This document shows, in pieces, positions 28,074 to 39,045 of a stretch of DNA of 64,000 nt (the first letter of the stretch is position 1; each line of letters opens with the position of its first letter). A program made the translations under genes and the position numbers. Origin of the DNA: Streptomyces platensis (GTDB lineage Bacteria > Actinomycetota > Actinomycetes > Streptomycetales > Streptomycetaceae); assembly GCF_008704855.1 (NCBI RefSeq), contig NZ_CP023691.1, forward strand, positions 2,356,001-2,420,000, in the 5' to 3' direction. The notes beneath the pieces were generated by a model. The model saw nothing but the letters and a program-made list of their open reading frames with translations, was not told the origin of the DNA and did not search any database.

Positions 28074-29165
28074 CTACTTGTTGCGCTGTGCGATCGCCTC
28101 GTACACCATGCCGACCAGCAGCTCGTCGGCGTCCCGGCGGCCGAACTCGGAGGCCGCGCGCGACATCTCGTACAGCCGGTGCGGATCGGCCAGGACCGGG
28201 AGCACGCTGTTCTGCACCCAGTCCGGGGTCAGCTGGGCGTCATCGACCAGCAGGCCCCCGCCGGCGTTGACCAGCGGCTGGGCGTTGAGCCGCTGCTCGC
28301 CGTTGCCGATCGGCAGCGGGACGAAAGCGGCCGGGAGCCCGACGGCGGACAACTCGGCGACGGTCATTGCGCCCGCGCGGCAGAGCATCATGTCGGCCGC
28401 GGCGTACGCGAGATCCATCCGGTCCACGTACGGTACCGGGACATAGGGGGGCATCCCGGGCATGTTGTCCGCGTGCGGCAGTTCGTTCTTCGGGCCGACC
28501 GCGTGCAGGACCTGGATGCCGGCGCGCTGGAGGGCCGGAACGGCGGCCTGGATGACCTCGTTCAGCCGACGGGCCCCCTGGGAACCACCGGACACCAGCA
28601 GGGTCGGAAGGTTGGGGTCGAGACCGAAGGCCGCCCGCGCCTCGGGGCGGACCGCGGCGCGGTCCAGCGTGGCGATGGTGCGGCGCAGCGGGATGCCGAC
28701 ATACCGGGCACCGCGCAGCTTGCTGTCCGGGGTGCTGACGGCGACGAACTTGGCGTACCGCGAGCCGATCTTGTTGGCCAGGCCGGGGCGGGCATTGGCC
28801 TCGTGGACGATGATCGGCACCCCGAGCCGCTTGGCGGCCAGATAGCCGGGCAGCGCCACATAGCCGCCGAAGCCGACGACACAGTCCGCCTTCGTGCGCT
28901 CCAGGATCTGCTCGGCGGCCTTGATCGTGCCGCGCAGGCGCCCGGGGACGGTGATCAGTTCGGGGGTGGGCTTGCGCGGCAGCGGCACGGCCGGGATGAG
29001 GCCCAGCTCATAGCCGCGTTCCGGGACGAGCCGGGTCTCCAGGCCCTTTTCCGTACCGAGTGCCGTGATCCCCACGGTGGGGTCCTGCCTCCGCAGTGCG
29101 TCCGCGAGGGCGAGCGCGGGCTCGATGTGGCCGGCGGTCCCCCCACCGGCGAGTACGACATGCAC
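28074..29165 (-). CDS. murG: MurG, lipid II-forming GlcNAc transferase (363 aa)
   Basis: GT28 glycosyltransferase that adds GlcNAc to lipid I on the inner membrane face. The N-terminal glycine-rich loop is [21 protein letters not shown], and the UDP-GlcNAc-binding half carries [15 protein letters not shown] and the C-terminal [24 protein letters not shown] 29165 starts just downstream of the ftsW stop at 29172, leaving a 6-nt gap. Confidence 0.96.
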   Translation of the reverse strand: MHVVLAGGGTAGHIEPALALADALRRQDPTVGITALGTEKGLETRLVPERGYELGLIPAVPLPRKPTPELITVPGRLRGTIKAAEQILERTKADCVVGFGGYVALPGYLAAKRLGVPIIVHEANARPGLANKIGSRYAKFVAVSTPDSKLRGARYVGIPLRRTIATLDRAAVRPEARAAFGLDPNLPTLLVSGGSQGARRLNEVIQAAVPALQRAGIQVLHAVGPKNELPHADNMPGMPPYVPVPYVDRMDLAYAAADMMLCRAGAMTVAELSAVGLPAAFVPLPIGNGEQRLNAQPLVNAGGGLLVDDAQLTPDWVQNSVLPVLADPHRLYEMSRAASEFGRRDADELLVGMVYEAIAQRNK

Positions 29166-29171
29166 CGAAAT

Positions 29172-30512
29172 TCACCGCTCTCCGGACGGCCGCTTCTTGA
29201 CGCGCCGTCTCATCGTCTTCCATCTCACCCCAGCCTGCCTCCTGCCGAAGACCGGCTGCCGCATGGCCAACGCCGCTCGTGCAGCGGGCTCATTACGCGC
29301 GAAGGCGATCAAGAGCCCGATGGCGAACATCGTCGGCAGCAGGGCGGAGCCTCCGTAGGAGAACAGCGGGAGGGGGACCCCGGCGATCGGCAACAGGCCG
29401 AGCACCGCACCGATATTGATCACGGCCTGGGCCGTGATCCAGGTGGTCACGCCTCCCGCGGCGTACCGTACGAAGGGGTCCTCCGTGCGTCCGGCCACGC
29501 GGATACCCGCATAGCCTAGAGCCGCGAAGAGGGCGAGGACCGACAGCGTCCCCGCCAGACCCAGTTCCTCCCCGGTGATGGCGAAGATGAAGTCGGTGTG
29601 CGGTTCCGGGAGTTCACCCCATTTTTCCATACTTGCACCGAGGCCGGAACCGAAGAATCCGCCGGACGCGAGCGCATAGATGCCGTGCACGGCCTGCCAG
29701 CACTGATCACCGGGCCCCGGATCGGTCGCGCCGATGCAGGCCAGGCGGGACATCCGGTTGGCGCTGGTCTTGATCAGCAGCGCCCCGATCAGCGTGGCGG
29801 CGCCCAGTACCCCCACGAAGAGCCGGGTGGGCGCCCCAGCCAGCCACAGCAGCCCGAAGAGGATCGCCGTGAGAATGATCGCGGTCCCCATGTCGCCGCC
29901 GAGCATGATCAGCCCGAGCAGCAGGAACGCGACCGGGATCAGCGGCACCAGCAGATGCTTCCACTGGACCAGCAGCCTTTTGTCCTGTTTGCGGGCCAGC
30001 AGATCGGCGCCCCACAGCACCAGCGCGAGCTTGGCGAACTCGCTCGGTTGCATCTGGAAAGGTCCGCCGAGGCTGATCCAGTTCTGGTTGCCGTTGACCG
30101 CGACCCCTATGCCGGGAATCTGCACCAGGCACATCAGGAACACCGAAACGGCGAGCAGCGGATAGGCCAGCCCGCGGTGCAGCCGTACCGGCATACGGGA
30201 GGCCGCCAGCAGCAGCCCGCCGCCCAGGACGGCGGCCAGCAGCTGCTTGCGGAAGAAGTACGTCGGGGCGAGACCGGACTGAAGCGCCTTGATCTGGGAC
30301 GCCGAGTAGACCATCACCAGGCCCAGGACGGTGATCAGCAGGCTGCCGCCGAGGATCAGGTAGTACGCGGTCAGCGGGCGGTCCCAGGCCCGTCTCAGCC
30401 GGGCGTGGAGCCCCCGCGGGCCGCCCGGGGTGCGGCCGCCGCGCGGCTTGCGCACCGTGGAGGGCCGGCGCGCCGGACGCGGTCCGGCCGCCTTCGCCGA
30501 TCGGGCCGTCAT
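29172..30512 (-). CDS. ftsW: FtsW septal peptidoglycan glycosyltransferase (446 aa)
   Basis: SEDS-family polymerase with about 10 membrane helices after a basic Arg/Pro-rich cytoplasmic N-terminus (about residues 1-50). The conserved FGSGLGASMEKWGELPEPHTDFIFAITGEELG loop region and the late ITAQAVINIGAVLGLLPI helix are visible. ATG 30512 is chosen because GGAGG lies 8 nt upstream; a GTG at 30527 would sit on that ribosome-binding site. Works with FtsI at the sporulation septum. Confidence 0.94.
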   Translation of the reverse strand: MTARSAKAAGPRPARRPSTVRKPRGGRTPGGPRGLHARLRRAWDRPLTAYYLILGGSLLITVLGLVMVYSASQIKALQSGLAPTYFFRKQLLAAVLGGGLLLAASRMPVRLHRGLAYPLLAVSVFLMCLVQIPGIGVAVNGNQNWISLGGPFQMQPSEFAKLALVLWGADLLARKQDKRLLVQWKHLLVPLIPVAFLLLGLIMLGGDMGTAIILTAILFGLLWLAGAPTRLFVGVLGAATLIGALLIKTSANRMSRLACIGATDPGPGDQCWQAVHGIYALASGGFFGSGLGASMEKWGELPEPHTDFIFAITGEELGLAGTLSVLALFAALGYAGIRVAGRTEDPFVRYAAGGVTTWITAQAVINIGAVLGLLPIAGVPLPLFSYGGSALLPTMFAIGLLIAFARNEPAARAALAMRQPVFGRRQAGVRWKTMRRRVKKRPSGER

Positions 30513-30572
30513 CCTCGTCCCCTCCACAGGTCCGCGCGGCGCCGGCGCTCGGCGACAGCGGGGAGAAACGGT

Positions 30573-32015
30573 CTAGTGATCCCGGGCGGTCAGCTCACCG
30601 ACCGCCTCGGCGAAGGCTTCGCCCCGCTTGTTGTAGTTGACGAACATGTCCATCGAGGCACAGGCCGGAGCCAGCAGGACGGTGTCGCCGGGCCGGGCCA
30701 GACGGGTCGCTTCCCGGACCGCCTCGGGCATCGCCCCAGTGTCGGTCCGGTCGAGGTCGACCACCGGGACATCGGGGGCGTGTCGCGCCAGGGCTTCCCC
30801 GATCAGCGCCCGATCGGCGCCGATCAGCACCACCCCGCGCAGCCGCGACGCCGACTTCTGCACCAGCTCGTCGAAGGTCGCGCCCTTGGCGAGGCCGCCG
30901 GCGATCCACACGATGTGCTCGTACGCCGCCAACGACGCCTCGGCGGCGTGGGTGTTGGTGGCCTTGGAGTCGTCGATGTAGGTGACGCCGTCGAGCTCCG
31001 CGACGTGCTGGATGCGGTGCGCGTCCGGATGGAAGGCGCGCAGACCGTCGCGTACGGCGGTGGGGCGGACGCCGAAGGCACGGGCCAGCGCCGCCGCCGC
31101 GAGGGCGTTGGCGATGTTGTGCGGGGCCGGCGGCGTGACGTCCGAGACCTCGGCGAGCTCCTGGGCCTGCTGCTGCCGGTTCTCCACGAAGGCACGGTCG
31201 ACGAGGATGCCGTCGACGACACCGAGCTGGGAGGGGCCGGGGGTGCCGAGGGTGAAGCCGATGGCCCGGCAGCCCTCCTCGACGTCGGCCTCGCGCACCA
31301 GGTCCTCGGTCGCCTTGTCGGCCGCGTTGTAGACGCAGGCGACGGTGTTGCCCTCGTAGATCCGGCCCTTGTCGGCGGCGTACGCCTGCATGGAGCCGTG
31401 CCAGTCGAGGTGGTCGGGGGCGAGGTTGAGGACGGCCCCCGAGTGCGCCCGTAGGGAGGGCGCCCAGTGCAGCTGGTAGCTGGAGAGCTCGACGGCGAGG
31501 ACGTCGTACGGGGGCTCGCCGTCCTTGCCCTGCCCCAGGACGACATCGATGATCGGCGTACCGATGTTGCCGACGGCCAGGGTGCGCAGTCCCTCGGCGG
31601 CCAGGATCGAGGCCAGCATCCGCACGGTGGTGGTCTTGCCGTTGGTGCCGGTGACCCCGAGCCAGGCCGCGGCGCCGGGGCCCCGCAGCCGCCAGGCGAT
31701 CTCCACATCGCCGACGACGTCGACGCCCGCCGCAGCGGCCGCCGCGAACAGCGGGCTGTCCGGCTTCCAGCCGGGCGAGGTGACGACGAGTTCGGTGCCC
31801 TCGGGGAGCGTGTCACCGTCGCCGAGGCGGACCGTTAGGCCGTCCGCCGTCAGTTCCCGCGCGGCGGCGCGCTGCTTGTCGCCGTCGCCGCCGTCCACGA
31901 CGGTGACGTGTGCGCCGAGGCCGGCCAGCGCGCGGGCGGCACTGATGCCGCTCACGCCCAGGCCGGCGACGGTGATGTGCTGACCGGCGAAGTCCGCCGG
32001 GCCGTGCGTGGTCAC
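30573..32015 (-). CDS. murD: UDP-MurNAc-L-alanine:D-glutamate ligase MurD (480 aa)
   Basis: Rossmann N-terminus ([17 protein letters not shown]), Mur-ligase P-loop [11 protein letters not shown] (about residue 125) and the DHLDWHGS and [12 protein letters not shown] motifs are all present. It adds D-Glu to UDP-MurNAc-L-Ala. GTG 32015 overlaps the mraY stop by 4 nt (GTGA), fixing the start. The longer frame to 32348 is a shadow. Confidence 0.95.
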   Translation of the reverse strand: MTTHGPADFAGQHITVAGLGVSGISAARALAGLGAHVTVVDGGDGDKQRAAARELTADGLTVRLGDGDTLPEGTELVVTSPGWKPDSPLFAAAAAAGVDVVGDVEIAWRLRGPGAAAWLGVTGTNGKTTTVRMLASILAAEGLRTLAVGNIGTPIIDVVLGQGKDGEPPYDVLAVELSSYQLHWAPSLRAHSGAVLNLAPDHLDWHGSMQAYAADKGRIYEGNTVACVYNAADKATEDLVREADVEEGCRAIGFTLGTPGPSQLGVVDGILVDRAFVENRQQQAQELAEVSDVTPPAPHNIANALAAAALARAFGVRPTAVRDGLRAFHPDAHRIQHVAELDGVTYIDDSKATNTHAAEASLAAYEHIVWIAGGLAKGATFDELVQKSASRLRGVVLIGADRALIGEALARHAPDVPVVDLDRTDTGAMPEAVREATRLARPGDTVLLAPACASMDMFVNYNKRGEAFAEAVGELTARDH

Positions 32016-33085
32016 TTTGCTGCCTGCCAGCCGCCGTAGAAGATGCCGAGTCCCACGATGACGCACATGCCCTGGATGATCCAGAACCGGACCACCACAA
32101 GGACTTCGGACCACCCCTTGAGTTCGAAGTGGTGCTGGAGTGGCGCCATCCGGAAGACCCGCTTGCCGGTCAGCTTGAAGGAGCCGACCTGGATGACCAC
32201 GGACATGGTGATCAGGACGAAGAGACCGCCGAGGAGGGCGAGCAGCAGCTCCGTACGGGAGCAGATCGCCAGGCCGGCGAGCGCGCCGCCCAGGGCCAGC
32301 GAGCCGGTGTCGCCCATGAAGATCTTGGCGGGCGAGGTGTTCCACCACAGGAAGCCGAAGCAGGCGCCCATCAGCGCGGAGGCGACCACCGCGAGGTCGA
32401 GTGGATCGCGTACCTCGTAACAGCCCGGTCCGGCGGTGATCTGGTTGGCGCAGGACTCCTGGTGCTGCCAGATACCGATGAAGGTGTACGCGCCGAAGAC
32501 CATCACCGAGGCGCCGGTGGCGAGGCCGTCGAGGCCGTCGGTGAGGTTCACGCCGTTGGACATCGCCAGGATCATGAACAGCGCCCAGATCACAAAGATC
32601 ACCGGGCCGATCTGCCAGCCGAAGTCCTGGGTGAAGGAGAGCCGGTCCGACGCCGGGGTCTGCCCGCGCAGATCGGCGAACTGGAGCGAGAGCACCGCGA
32701 AGGCGATGCCGACGATCAGCTGGCCGGCCATCTTCGCCTTGGCCCGCAGGCCCAGCGAACGCTGCTTGACGATCTTGATGTAGTCGTCGAGGAAGCCGAC
32801 CAGGCCCATGCCCGCGAAGAGGAAGAGCACCAGCACGCCCGAGAAGGTCGGATCGCTGGAGGTGATCACCTTCGTCACGGCGTAGGCGATGATCGTGGCC
32901 AGGATGAAGGAGATACCGCCCATGGTGGGCGTGCCCTTCTTGCTGCCGTGGGTCCGCGGGCCGTCATCGCGGATGAACTGCCCGTATCCCTTCTTGGCCA
33001 GCAGCTTGATCAGCAACGGGGTGCCGATCAGGGTCAGGAAGAGCCCGATCATTCCGGAGAAGAGGATCTGCTTCATCGAGTTCAT
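32012..33085 (-). CDS. mraY: MraY phospho-MurNAc-pentapeptide translocase (357 aa)
   Basis: About 10 membrane helices. The aspartate-rich motifs [12 protein letters not shown] and [13 protein letters not shown] and the late [15 protein letters not shown] loop define MraY, which makes lipid I from UDP-MurNAc-pentapeptide and undecaprenyl phosphate. ATG 33085 overlaps the murF stop (ATGA). It overlaps murD by 4 nt at the other end. Confidence 0.96.
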   Translation of the reverse strand: MNSMKQILFSGMIGLFLTLIGTPLLIKLLAKKGYGQFIRDDGPRTHGSKKGTPTMGGISFILATIIAYAVTKVITSSDPTFSGVLVLFLFAGMGLVGFLDDYIKIVKQRSLGLRAKAKMAGQLIVGIAFAVLSLQFADLRGQTPASDRLSFTQDFGWQIGPVIFVIWALFMILAMSNGVNLTDGLDGLATGASVMVFGAYTFIGIWQHQESCANQITAGPGCYEVRDPLDLAVVASALMGACFGFLWWNTSPAKIFMGDTGSLALGGALAGLAICSRTELLLALLGGLFVLITMSVVIQVGSFKLTGKRVFRMAPLQHHFELKGWSEVLVVVRFWIIQGMCVIVGLGIFYGGWQAAK

Positions 33086-34530
33086 CGGGATGCGGCTCCA
33101 CCCTCAGCGCCCGTGGCGCCCAGCATGCCCTCGTCCAGCAAAGCTGCGGCGACCCGCTCCAGCCCCACCGACCTGGACGCCTTCACCAGCACGACATCTC
33201 CCGGCCGCAGCTCGCTGCGCAACAGGTCGACCGCCGCCCGCGCGTCGGACACGTGCACCGACTCCTCACCCCACGAACCCTCGTTCTTGGCGCCCATGTC
33301 GAGCCAGGCCGCTTCCCTGCCGCCGACTGCCACGAGCTTGCTGACGTTGAGCCGGACGGCCAGCCGCCCGACCGCGTCGTGTTCGGCGAGTGACTCCTCG
33401 CCGAGCTCAGCCATCTCACCGAGCACCGCCCACGTACGAGCGCCCGTCGCCTTGCCGGCTGCGCCCATCGCGACCAGCGCACGCAGCGCCGCTCGCATGG
33501 ACTCGGGATTCGCGTTGTAGGCGTCGTTGACGATCCGCACGCCGTCCGCGCGCTCGGTGACCTCCATACGCCAGCGGGAGAGCGTGCCGGCTTCGGAGAG
33601 CGCGGTAGCGATCTCGTCTGCGGGCATGCCCAACTCATGGGCTACGGCGGCCGCGGCGAGCGCGTTCGACACGTGGTGCTCACCGTACAGCCGCATGGTC
33701 ACATCACTGCACCCGGAGGGTGTGCGAAGCGTGAAAGCGGGCTGACCAAGATCCGTGAGCCGGACATTCTCGGCACGTACGTCGGCTTCCTCGGCCTCGC
33801 CGAACAGGATCGTGCGGGCCCGGGTGCGCGGCACCATGGCGCGGACGTACGGGTCGTCGGCGTTGAGCACCGCGACGCCGCCGTCCTCGGCCGGCGGCAG
33901 CGACTCGACGAGTTCGCCCTTGGCCAGGGCGATCTGCTCACGGCCGCCGAACTCGCCGATGTGCGCGCTGCCGACGTTCAGCACCACGCCGATCCTCGGC
34001 GGGGTCAGCCCGGCGAGGTAGCGGATGTGGCCGACGCCGCGGGCGCCCATCTCCAGGACGAGATGCCGGGTGGTCTCATCGGCGCGCAGCGCGGTCAGCG
34101 GCAGCCCGATCTCGTTGTTGAGGTTTCCCTCGGGCCAGACCGTCGGGCCGTGGCGCTGAAGCAGCTGGGCGATCAGGTCCTTGGTGCTGGTCTTGCCGGC
34201 CGAGCCGGTCAGACCCACGACGGTGGTGCCCAGCCGTGCGACGACGGCGCGGGCGAGCGCACCGAGCGCGGCGACCACGTCGTCGACGACGATCGCGGGG
34301 ACGCCGAGGGGGCGGGCGGCCAGTACGGCCACCGCGCCGGCCTCGACGGCGCGGTGCGCGAAGTCATGGCCGTCGACGCGTTCACCGGCGAAGGCCACGA
34401 ACAGCGCGCCGGGGCACACCGCACGGGAGTCGGCCACGACCGGTCCGGTCACCCGGTGGCCGTCGTCCGGTATGTCGTGCTGCTGCCCTCCGACGATGCT
34501 CGCGATCTCGGCGAGCGACAGGGAGATCAC
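33082..34530 (-). CDS. murF: MurF, D-Ala-D-Ala adding ligase (482 aa)
   Basis: Mur-ligase with P-loop [14 protein letters not shown] (about residue 107), the Mur central-domain [13 protein letters not shown] and the C-terminal [11 protein letters not shown]. It completes UDP-MurNAc-pentapeptide. GTG 34530 follows GGGGGTG. It ends in an ATGA overlap with mraY. Confidence 0.95.
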   Translation of the reverse strand: MISLSLAEIASIVGGQQHDIPDDGHRVTGPVVADSRAVCPGALFVAFAGERVDGHDFAHRAVEAGAVAVLAARPLGVPAIVVDDVVAALGALARAVVARLGTTVVGLTGSAGKTSTKDLIAQLLQRHGPTVWPEGNLNNEIGLPLTALRADETTRHLVLEMGARGVGHIRYLAGLTPPRIGVVLNVGSAHIGEFGGREQIALAKGELVESLPPAEDGGVAVLNADDPYVRAMVPRTRARTILFGEAEEADVRAENVRLTDLGQPAFTLRTPSGCSDVTMRLYGEHHVSNALAAAAVAHELGMPADEIATALSEAGTLSRWRMEVTERADGVRIVNDAYNANPESMRAALRALVAMGAAGKATGARTWAVLGEMAELGEESLAEHDAVGRLAVRLNVSKLVAVGGREAAWLDMGAKNEGSWGEESVHVSDARAAVDLLRSELRPGDVVLVKASRSVGLERVAAALLDEGMLGATGAEGGAASR

Positions 34531-34592
34531 AGGTCACCCCCGGTACCGGGCGGGCGGTGACGGTAAAAGGGTTGTGCGCGCATGGCGGTGTG

Positions 34593-36359
34593 TCATCCCT
34601 GGTGGTTCGGCTGCGGTGACTTCAAGGAAGCCTCGATGGCCTCGCGCAGTACCTGGCGGTCGTCGAAGGGGCGTACCACTCCGGCGATGTCCTGGCCCTG
34701 CTCGTGGCCCTTGCCCGCGACGATCACGGTGTCCCCGGGCTCGGCGCGGGCGACGGCGGCGGCGATGGCGACGGCGCGCTCTTCTTCGACGAGCACCGTG
34801 CCGCGTTCATGAATGGGGACCTCCGCGGCGCCCGCGAGCATCGTGGCGAGGATCGCGAGGGGGTCCTCGCCGCGCGGGTTGTCGGAGGTCAGTACGGCCG
34901 TGTCGGCGAGCCGGGCCACCGCGGCACCCATGGGGGCGCGCTTGTGCGGGTCACGGTCGCCGCCGCAGCCGAGGACGGCGTGCAGCTTGCCGTCGGTGAC
35001 CTTGCGCAGCGCGCGCAGAACCGATTCGACGGCGTCGGTCTTGTGGGCGTAGTCGACCACCGCGAGGTACGGCTGTCCGGCGTCGATGCGCTCCAGGCGG
35101 CCGGGCACGCCGGGCACCGCGGCGACACCGTCGGCCGCGGTCTGCGCGTCGATCCCGGCGACGACCAGCGAGACGATCGCGGCGAGCGCGTTGGCGACGT
35201 TGAACGGGCCGGCGATCGGGGACGCGGCGCGCAGGGTGACGCCGTCCGGGCCGTGCACGGTGAAGGTCGAGCCGAGGGTGCCGACCTCGACGTCGGCGGC
35301 CCGCCAGTCGGCGTCGGGGTGACCCTCGGCGGAGAAGGTGGTGACCGGGACCTCGGACTCGCCCTCGGCCAGCCGCTTGCCGTACTCGTCGTCGAGGTTG
35401 ACGACCCCGGCCCGGCTGCGGGCCTTGGTGAACAGCTGGGCCTTGGCCTGGAAGTAGTCCTCCATGCCGGAGTGGAACTCCATGTGCTCCGGGCTGAGGT
35501 TGTTGAAGATCGCGACGTCGAAGACGCAGCCGTCGACCCGGCCGAGGACCAGTGCGTGACTGGAGACCTCCATGGCCAGCGCGCGCACGCCGCGCTCCCG
35601 CATCACCGCGAACAGCGCCTGGAGGTCGGTGGCCTCGGGCGTCGTGCGCTCGGACTTGATGCGCTCGTCGCCGATCCGGGTCTCGACGGTGCCGATCAGC
35701 CCGGTCAGCCCGCCGTCGGGGAGCTTGGCCGCGGCGGCCCGCAGCCCGCCCTCGATGAGGTAGGCGGTGGTGGTCTTGCCCGAGGTGCCGGTGATGCCGA
35801 TCTGGAGGAGGTCCTCGCCCGGCGCTCCGTAGATGGAGACGGCCAGGGCGCCCATCCGCGCGCGCGGGTTGTCGACGACGAGGACCGGCAGGCCGGTCGC
35901 GGCGGCGCGCTCGGCACCCGACGGATCGGTCAGGACCGCCGCGGCGCCGAGGTCGGCGGCCTGCGCGACGAAGTCGGCACCGTGCAGACGGGCACCGGGC
36001 AGCGCGGCGTAGACGTCACCGGGGCGGACCGCACGGGAGTCATGGGTGATGCCGGTGACCATCACGGGCCGCGCGGCATCGGCGGCGCCGGGGCGGCCGG
36101 CGTCCGGGGCCGGGCATCCCAGCTGCTCGGCGAGGTCTGCCAGGGGGGTGGGGCGGACCCGTTCAGGGCGCGGGGCTCCCGGATACGTACCGGACCCGCC
36201 CTTCTCGGCGTGCTGGGGTTTCGGGGACTGATCAGCGTGTGACACGGCGGTGAGCGTACCGGGCACCACCGGCCCGGGGCGAAGTGAGGGCCGTGGAGGG
36301 GAGCAGTTTCCGGGAGCGGGGGTGCCGTCGGGGGTGCCGTCGGGGGTGATGGTCGTCAC
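34593..36359 (-). CDS. murE: MurE, diaminopimelate-adding ligase (588 aa)
   Basis: Mur ligase with P-loop ITGTSGKTTTAYL and the DNPR motif (LTSDNPRGEDP) that marks diaminopimelate-adding enzymes; Streptomyces walls use LL-DAP. The first about 65 residues are a Pro/Thr-rich extension before the catalytic fold. GTG 36359, 18 nt after the ftsI stop and with GAGG 10 nt upstream, is preferred; GTG 36245 (VSHADQS) is an alternative that would shorten it by 38 residues but has no ribosome-binding site. Confidence 0.92.
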   Translation of the reverse strand: MTTITPDGTPDGTPAPGNCSPPRPSLRPGPVVPGTLTAVSHADQSPKPQHAEKGGSGTYPGAPRPERVRPTPLADLAEQLGCPAPDAGRPGAADAARPVMVTGITHDSRAVRPGDVYAALPGARLHGADFVAQAADLGAAAVLTDPSGAERAAATGLPVLVVDNPRARMGALAVSIYGAPGEDLLQIGITGTSGKTTTAYLIEGGLRAAAAKLPDGGLTGLIGTVETRIGDERIKSERTTPEATDLQALFAVMRERGVRALAMEVSSHALVLGRVDGCVFDVAIFNNLSPEHMEFHSGMEDYFQAKAQLFTKARSRAGVVNLDDEYGKRLAEGESEVPVTTFSAEGHPDADWRAADVEVGTLGSTFTVHGPDGVTLRAASPIAGPFNVANALAAIVSLVVAGIDAQTAADGVAAVPGVPGRLERIDAGQPYLAVVDYAHKTDAVESVLRALRKVTDGKLHAVLGCGGDRDPHKRAPMGAAVARLADTAVLTSDNPRGEDPLAILATMLAGAAEVPIHERGTVLVEEERAVAIAAAVARAEPGDTVIVAGKGHEQGQDIAGVVRPFDDRQVLREAIEASLKSPQPNHQG

Positions 36360-36377
36360 GGCGGAATTGCCTCGATT

Positions 36378-38384
36378 TCATTGGCCTGGCGTGAAGGTGA
36401 CCGGCAGCCGCGGGGGCTTGGCGCCGGTCGGCGGGACCTGGAGGGTTTTCAGCGCGAAGGCCATGACCTGCTGGTAGATCGGGCCGCAGACCTGGCCGCC
36501 GAAATAGCTGCCCGTCGTGGGGTTCTGGACGGCGCAGTAGACCGTGATGCGCGGTTTGTCCGCGGGGGCGAAGCCGGCGAAGGAGGCGGTGTAGCCGTGG
36601 TAGCGGCCGGTCCTGGGGTCCACCCGGTTGGACGTGCCGGTCTTGCCGCCGACGCGGTAGCCGTCGATCTTCGCCTTCGCTCCGGTGCCTTCCTCGTCGT
36701 CCACCACCGATTCGAGCATGGTGGCCAGTGTGGCCGCGGTCTTCCGGCTGATCACCCGGTTCTTCGCGGGCTTGGGCGCCGGTGCGTAGTGCCCGTCGGG
36801 CCCGGTGCTGCCGCGGACCAGGGAGGGGGCGATGCGCTCGCCGCCGTTGGCGATCGTGGAGTAGACGGAGGCGGCCTGTACGGCGTTGAGGGACAGCCCC
36901 TGGCCGAACGGGATGGTGAACTGCTGCGAGGTGTTCCAGTCCTGCGGCTTGGCCAGGATGCCGTCGGTCTCCCCGGGGAAGCCGAGCCCGGTCGGCCGGC
37001 CGATCCCGAACTTGCGCAGATACGAGTAGAGGACCTGGTTGGCCTGGGGCTGGGTCCTGCCGAGCTGGCCGGTCGCGAGGATCGTGCCGATGTTGCTGGA
37101 CTTGGCGAGCACACCGTTGAGCGTCAGATGCCAGGTGGCGTGATCGACGTCGTCCGCGAACAGCCGGTCGCCCCGGTGCAGCCGGTTGGGCACGGTGACC
37201 CGGGTGGCCGGCGTGGCGACGCCCTCCTCCAGGACGGCGGCCATCGACATCACCTTGCTGGTGGAGCCCGGCTCGAACGCGTCGGACAGCGCGGCGTTGC
37301 CCAGCGCCTCCGGATCGGCCCGCGACACCTCGTTGGGGTCGAATCCGGGCGCGTTGGCGAGCGCCAGGATCTCCCCGGTGCGGGTGTCCTGGACGACGAC
37401 ATAGCCGCGGTCGGCGTTCGACTTGGCGACCTGCTCGGTGATGGCCTGCTGGGCCGCCCACTGGATGTCGCGGTCGAGGGTCAGCTCGACATTGCTGCCG
37501 GGGACCGCGGGGTGCTCCTGGGTGTCCGCGGTGGGCACCCGGCGGCCGCCGGACTGGGCGTAGACGAGCTTGCCGTCCTTGCCCGCCAGCTGCTTGTCCA
37601 GGCGCGCCTCCAGGCCGCCGCCGCCCTTGCCGGCGCCGTTGACGAAGCCGAGCACACCGGCGGCGAGGTTCTTGTTGGGGTAGAGGCGCTTGCTGTGTTT
37701 GTCGGCGAAGATCCCGACCAGGACATTGGGGCGGGGCGCGCCCTTGGGGGCGGCGGCCGCCTTGGCGTCGAGGGTCTTGCGCAGGTCCTTGATCTTCTTC
37801 CAGACCTGCGGGGTCTGCTGCCGGGCGAGCAGGGCGTAGCGCGCCGCGGGCCGGTCGAGCTTCTTGGCCAGGACGGCCTTGTCCTCACCGAGGATCGGGG
37901 CGAGCAGCGCGGCGGCCCGCCGGGGGGCATCGTCGATCTTGGTCTTCCCCGGGGCCAGCAGGCTCGGGTCGGCGGTGATGTCGTACGCGTCGACGGTGGT
38001 GGCCAGCTCCACGCCGTTGCGGTCGGTGATCGCACCGCGCTCGGCGGCCAGCTTGACCGGTACATAGCGGTTCTCGTTGGCCTTGGCGGCGAACGCCCCG
38101 GCGTCCACGGCCTGCACCTGGAAGAGCCGTACGACGAAGACCAGCATGATCAGCGTCAGTCCCAGGGAGACCAGCCGCAGCCGCGGACGCGGGCTGCCGA
38201 GGCGGAGCGCCGGGGGCCCGGAGCGGGGGCGGCCGGGGCGGGCGGCCTGCCGGGGCGGGCCGGGCCGGGAGCCGGGCCGGGGTGCGGGGCGCTTGGCGGC
38301 GGGCGGGCGGCCGGACCCGCTGCCCGCCCGGCCGCCGCGCTGGGCGGGGCGCGGCACCCGGCGGGGGTCCCTGGGCTCGGTCAT
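36378..38384 (-). CDS. ftsI: FtsI/PBP3 septal transpeptidase (668 aa)
   Basis: Class B penicillin-binding protein. A long Pro/Arg/Gly-rich cytoplasmic N-terminus (residues 1-68) precedes one membrane helix (about 70-88), the PBP dimer domain and the transpeptidase with SxxK (EPGSTSKVM, about residue 373), SxN (KSSNIG) and KTG (GGKTGTSNR). It cross-links septal peptidoglycan with FtsW. ATG 38384 follows AGGTGA, 7 nt after ftsL. Confidence 0.95.
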   Translation of the reverse strand: MTEPRDPRRVPRPAQRGGRAGSGSGRPPAAKRPAPRPGSRPGPPRQAARPGRPRSGPPALRLGSPRPRLRLVSLGLTLIMLVFVVRLFQVQAVDAGAFAAKANENRYVPVKLAAERGAITDRNGVELATTVDAYDITADPSLLAPGKTKIDDAPRRAAALLAPILGEDKAVLAKKLDRPAARYALLARQQTPQVWKKIKDLRKTLDAKAAAAPKGAPRPNVLVGIFADKHSKRLYPNKNLAAGVLGFVNGAGKGGGGLEARLDKQLAGKDGKLVYAQSGGRRVPTADTQEHPAVPGSNVELTLDRDIQWAAQQAITEQVAKSNADRGYVVVQDTRTGEILALANAPGFDPNEVSRADPEALGNAALSDAFEPGSTSKVMSMAAVLEEGVATPATRVTVPNRLHRGDRLFADDVDHATWHLTLNGVLAKSSNIGTILATGQLGRTQPQANQVLYSYLRKFGIGRPTGLGFPGETDGILAKPQDWNTSQQFTIPFGQGLSLNAVQAASVYSTIANGGERIAPSLVRGSTGPDGHYAPAPKPAKNRVISRKTAATLATMLESVVDDEEGTGAKAKIDGYRVGGKTGTSNRVDPRTGRYHGYTASFAGFAPADKPRITVYCAVQNPTTGSYFGGQVCGPIYQQVMAFALKTLQVPPTGAKPPRLPVTFTPGQ

Positions 38385-38391
38385 GCCGCGT

Positions 38392-39045
38392 TCACCTGCC
38401 GGAGGTCGTCGGGGTGGGGGCGGCCGCGGCGGCGGGCGCGGGTGCGGTGGGGGCGCCGTCGCCGGACGAGGCGGGCGGGGCGTACGAGGTCAGGGAGGCC
38501 GGTGCGGCCGAGGGGGCCGGATCGGCCGGTGCCGCGCCCGTACCCGGGGCGCTGTCCGGGCCCAGCACACCGGCCAGGGCCGGGACCGGCGGCACCGCCG
38601 GGCGGGGCAGGGAGGTACGGGCGGCCGGGCCGAGGGGCGACGGCTCGGCGGAGCTGCTCAGCGGCGCCCCCTCCGGCCCGGCAACGCTCGGCCGGCCGCG
38701 GACCGTGCCGTCCGGGAGCAGGAACACCGGGGTGCCGCCCGGCACCATCCCCAGCTTCCGGGCGCGCTGCTCCAGCGCGCTCGGGGCGGAGTAGGCGTCC
38801 ACCTCCTGCTGGAGCGCCTGCTGCTCGTCCGTCAGCTCCTCGGTCTGTCTCTCCAGCTTGCTGAGCTCGAACGACCCTTGGTTGAGGGCGGAGTTGAGCA
38901 GCAGCAGAGTGATCAGGCCGGAGCCGAGGAGGACGACGATGAGCAGCACGAAGGGTGTGCGCGCCGCGGTGCCGCGGGCACCGGCGCCGGAGGGGAACAG
39001 CGCGGCAAGGCGTTTCTGTCTGCCGCGCGGCCCCTGCCCTTTCAT
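38392..39045 (-). CDS. ftsL: FtsL-type divisome protein (217 aa)
   Basis: A basic N-terminus, one membrane helix (about residues 31-52, [19 protein letters not shown]) and a short coiled coil (about 56-90) give the FtsL layout, followed by an extended Ala/Pro-rich extracellular tail of about 110 residues. The position between rsmH and ftsI is diagnostic. ATG 39045 overlaps the rsmH stop (ATGA). Confidence 0.88.
   Translation of the reverse strand: MKGQGPRGRQKRLAALFPSGAGARGTAARTPFVLLIVVLLGSGLITLLLLNSALNQGSFELSKLERQTEELTDEQQALQQEVDAYSAPSALEQRARKLGMVPGGTPVFLLPDGTVRGRPSVAGPEGAPLSSSAEPSPLGPAARTSLPRPAVPPVPALAGVLGPDSAPGTGAAPADPAPSAAPASLTSYAPPASSGDGAPTAPAPAAAAAPTPTTSGR

Noticed and set aside
34593..36245. 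Shorter MurE starting VSHADQS at 36245
   Set aside because: No ribosome-binding site; GTG 36359 with GAGG upstream sits closer to ftsI. Kept as an alternative only.
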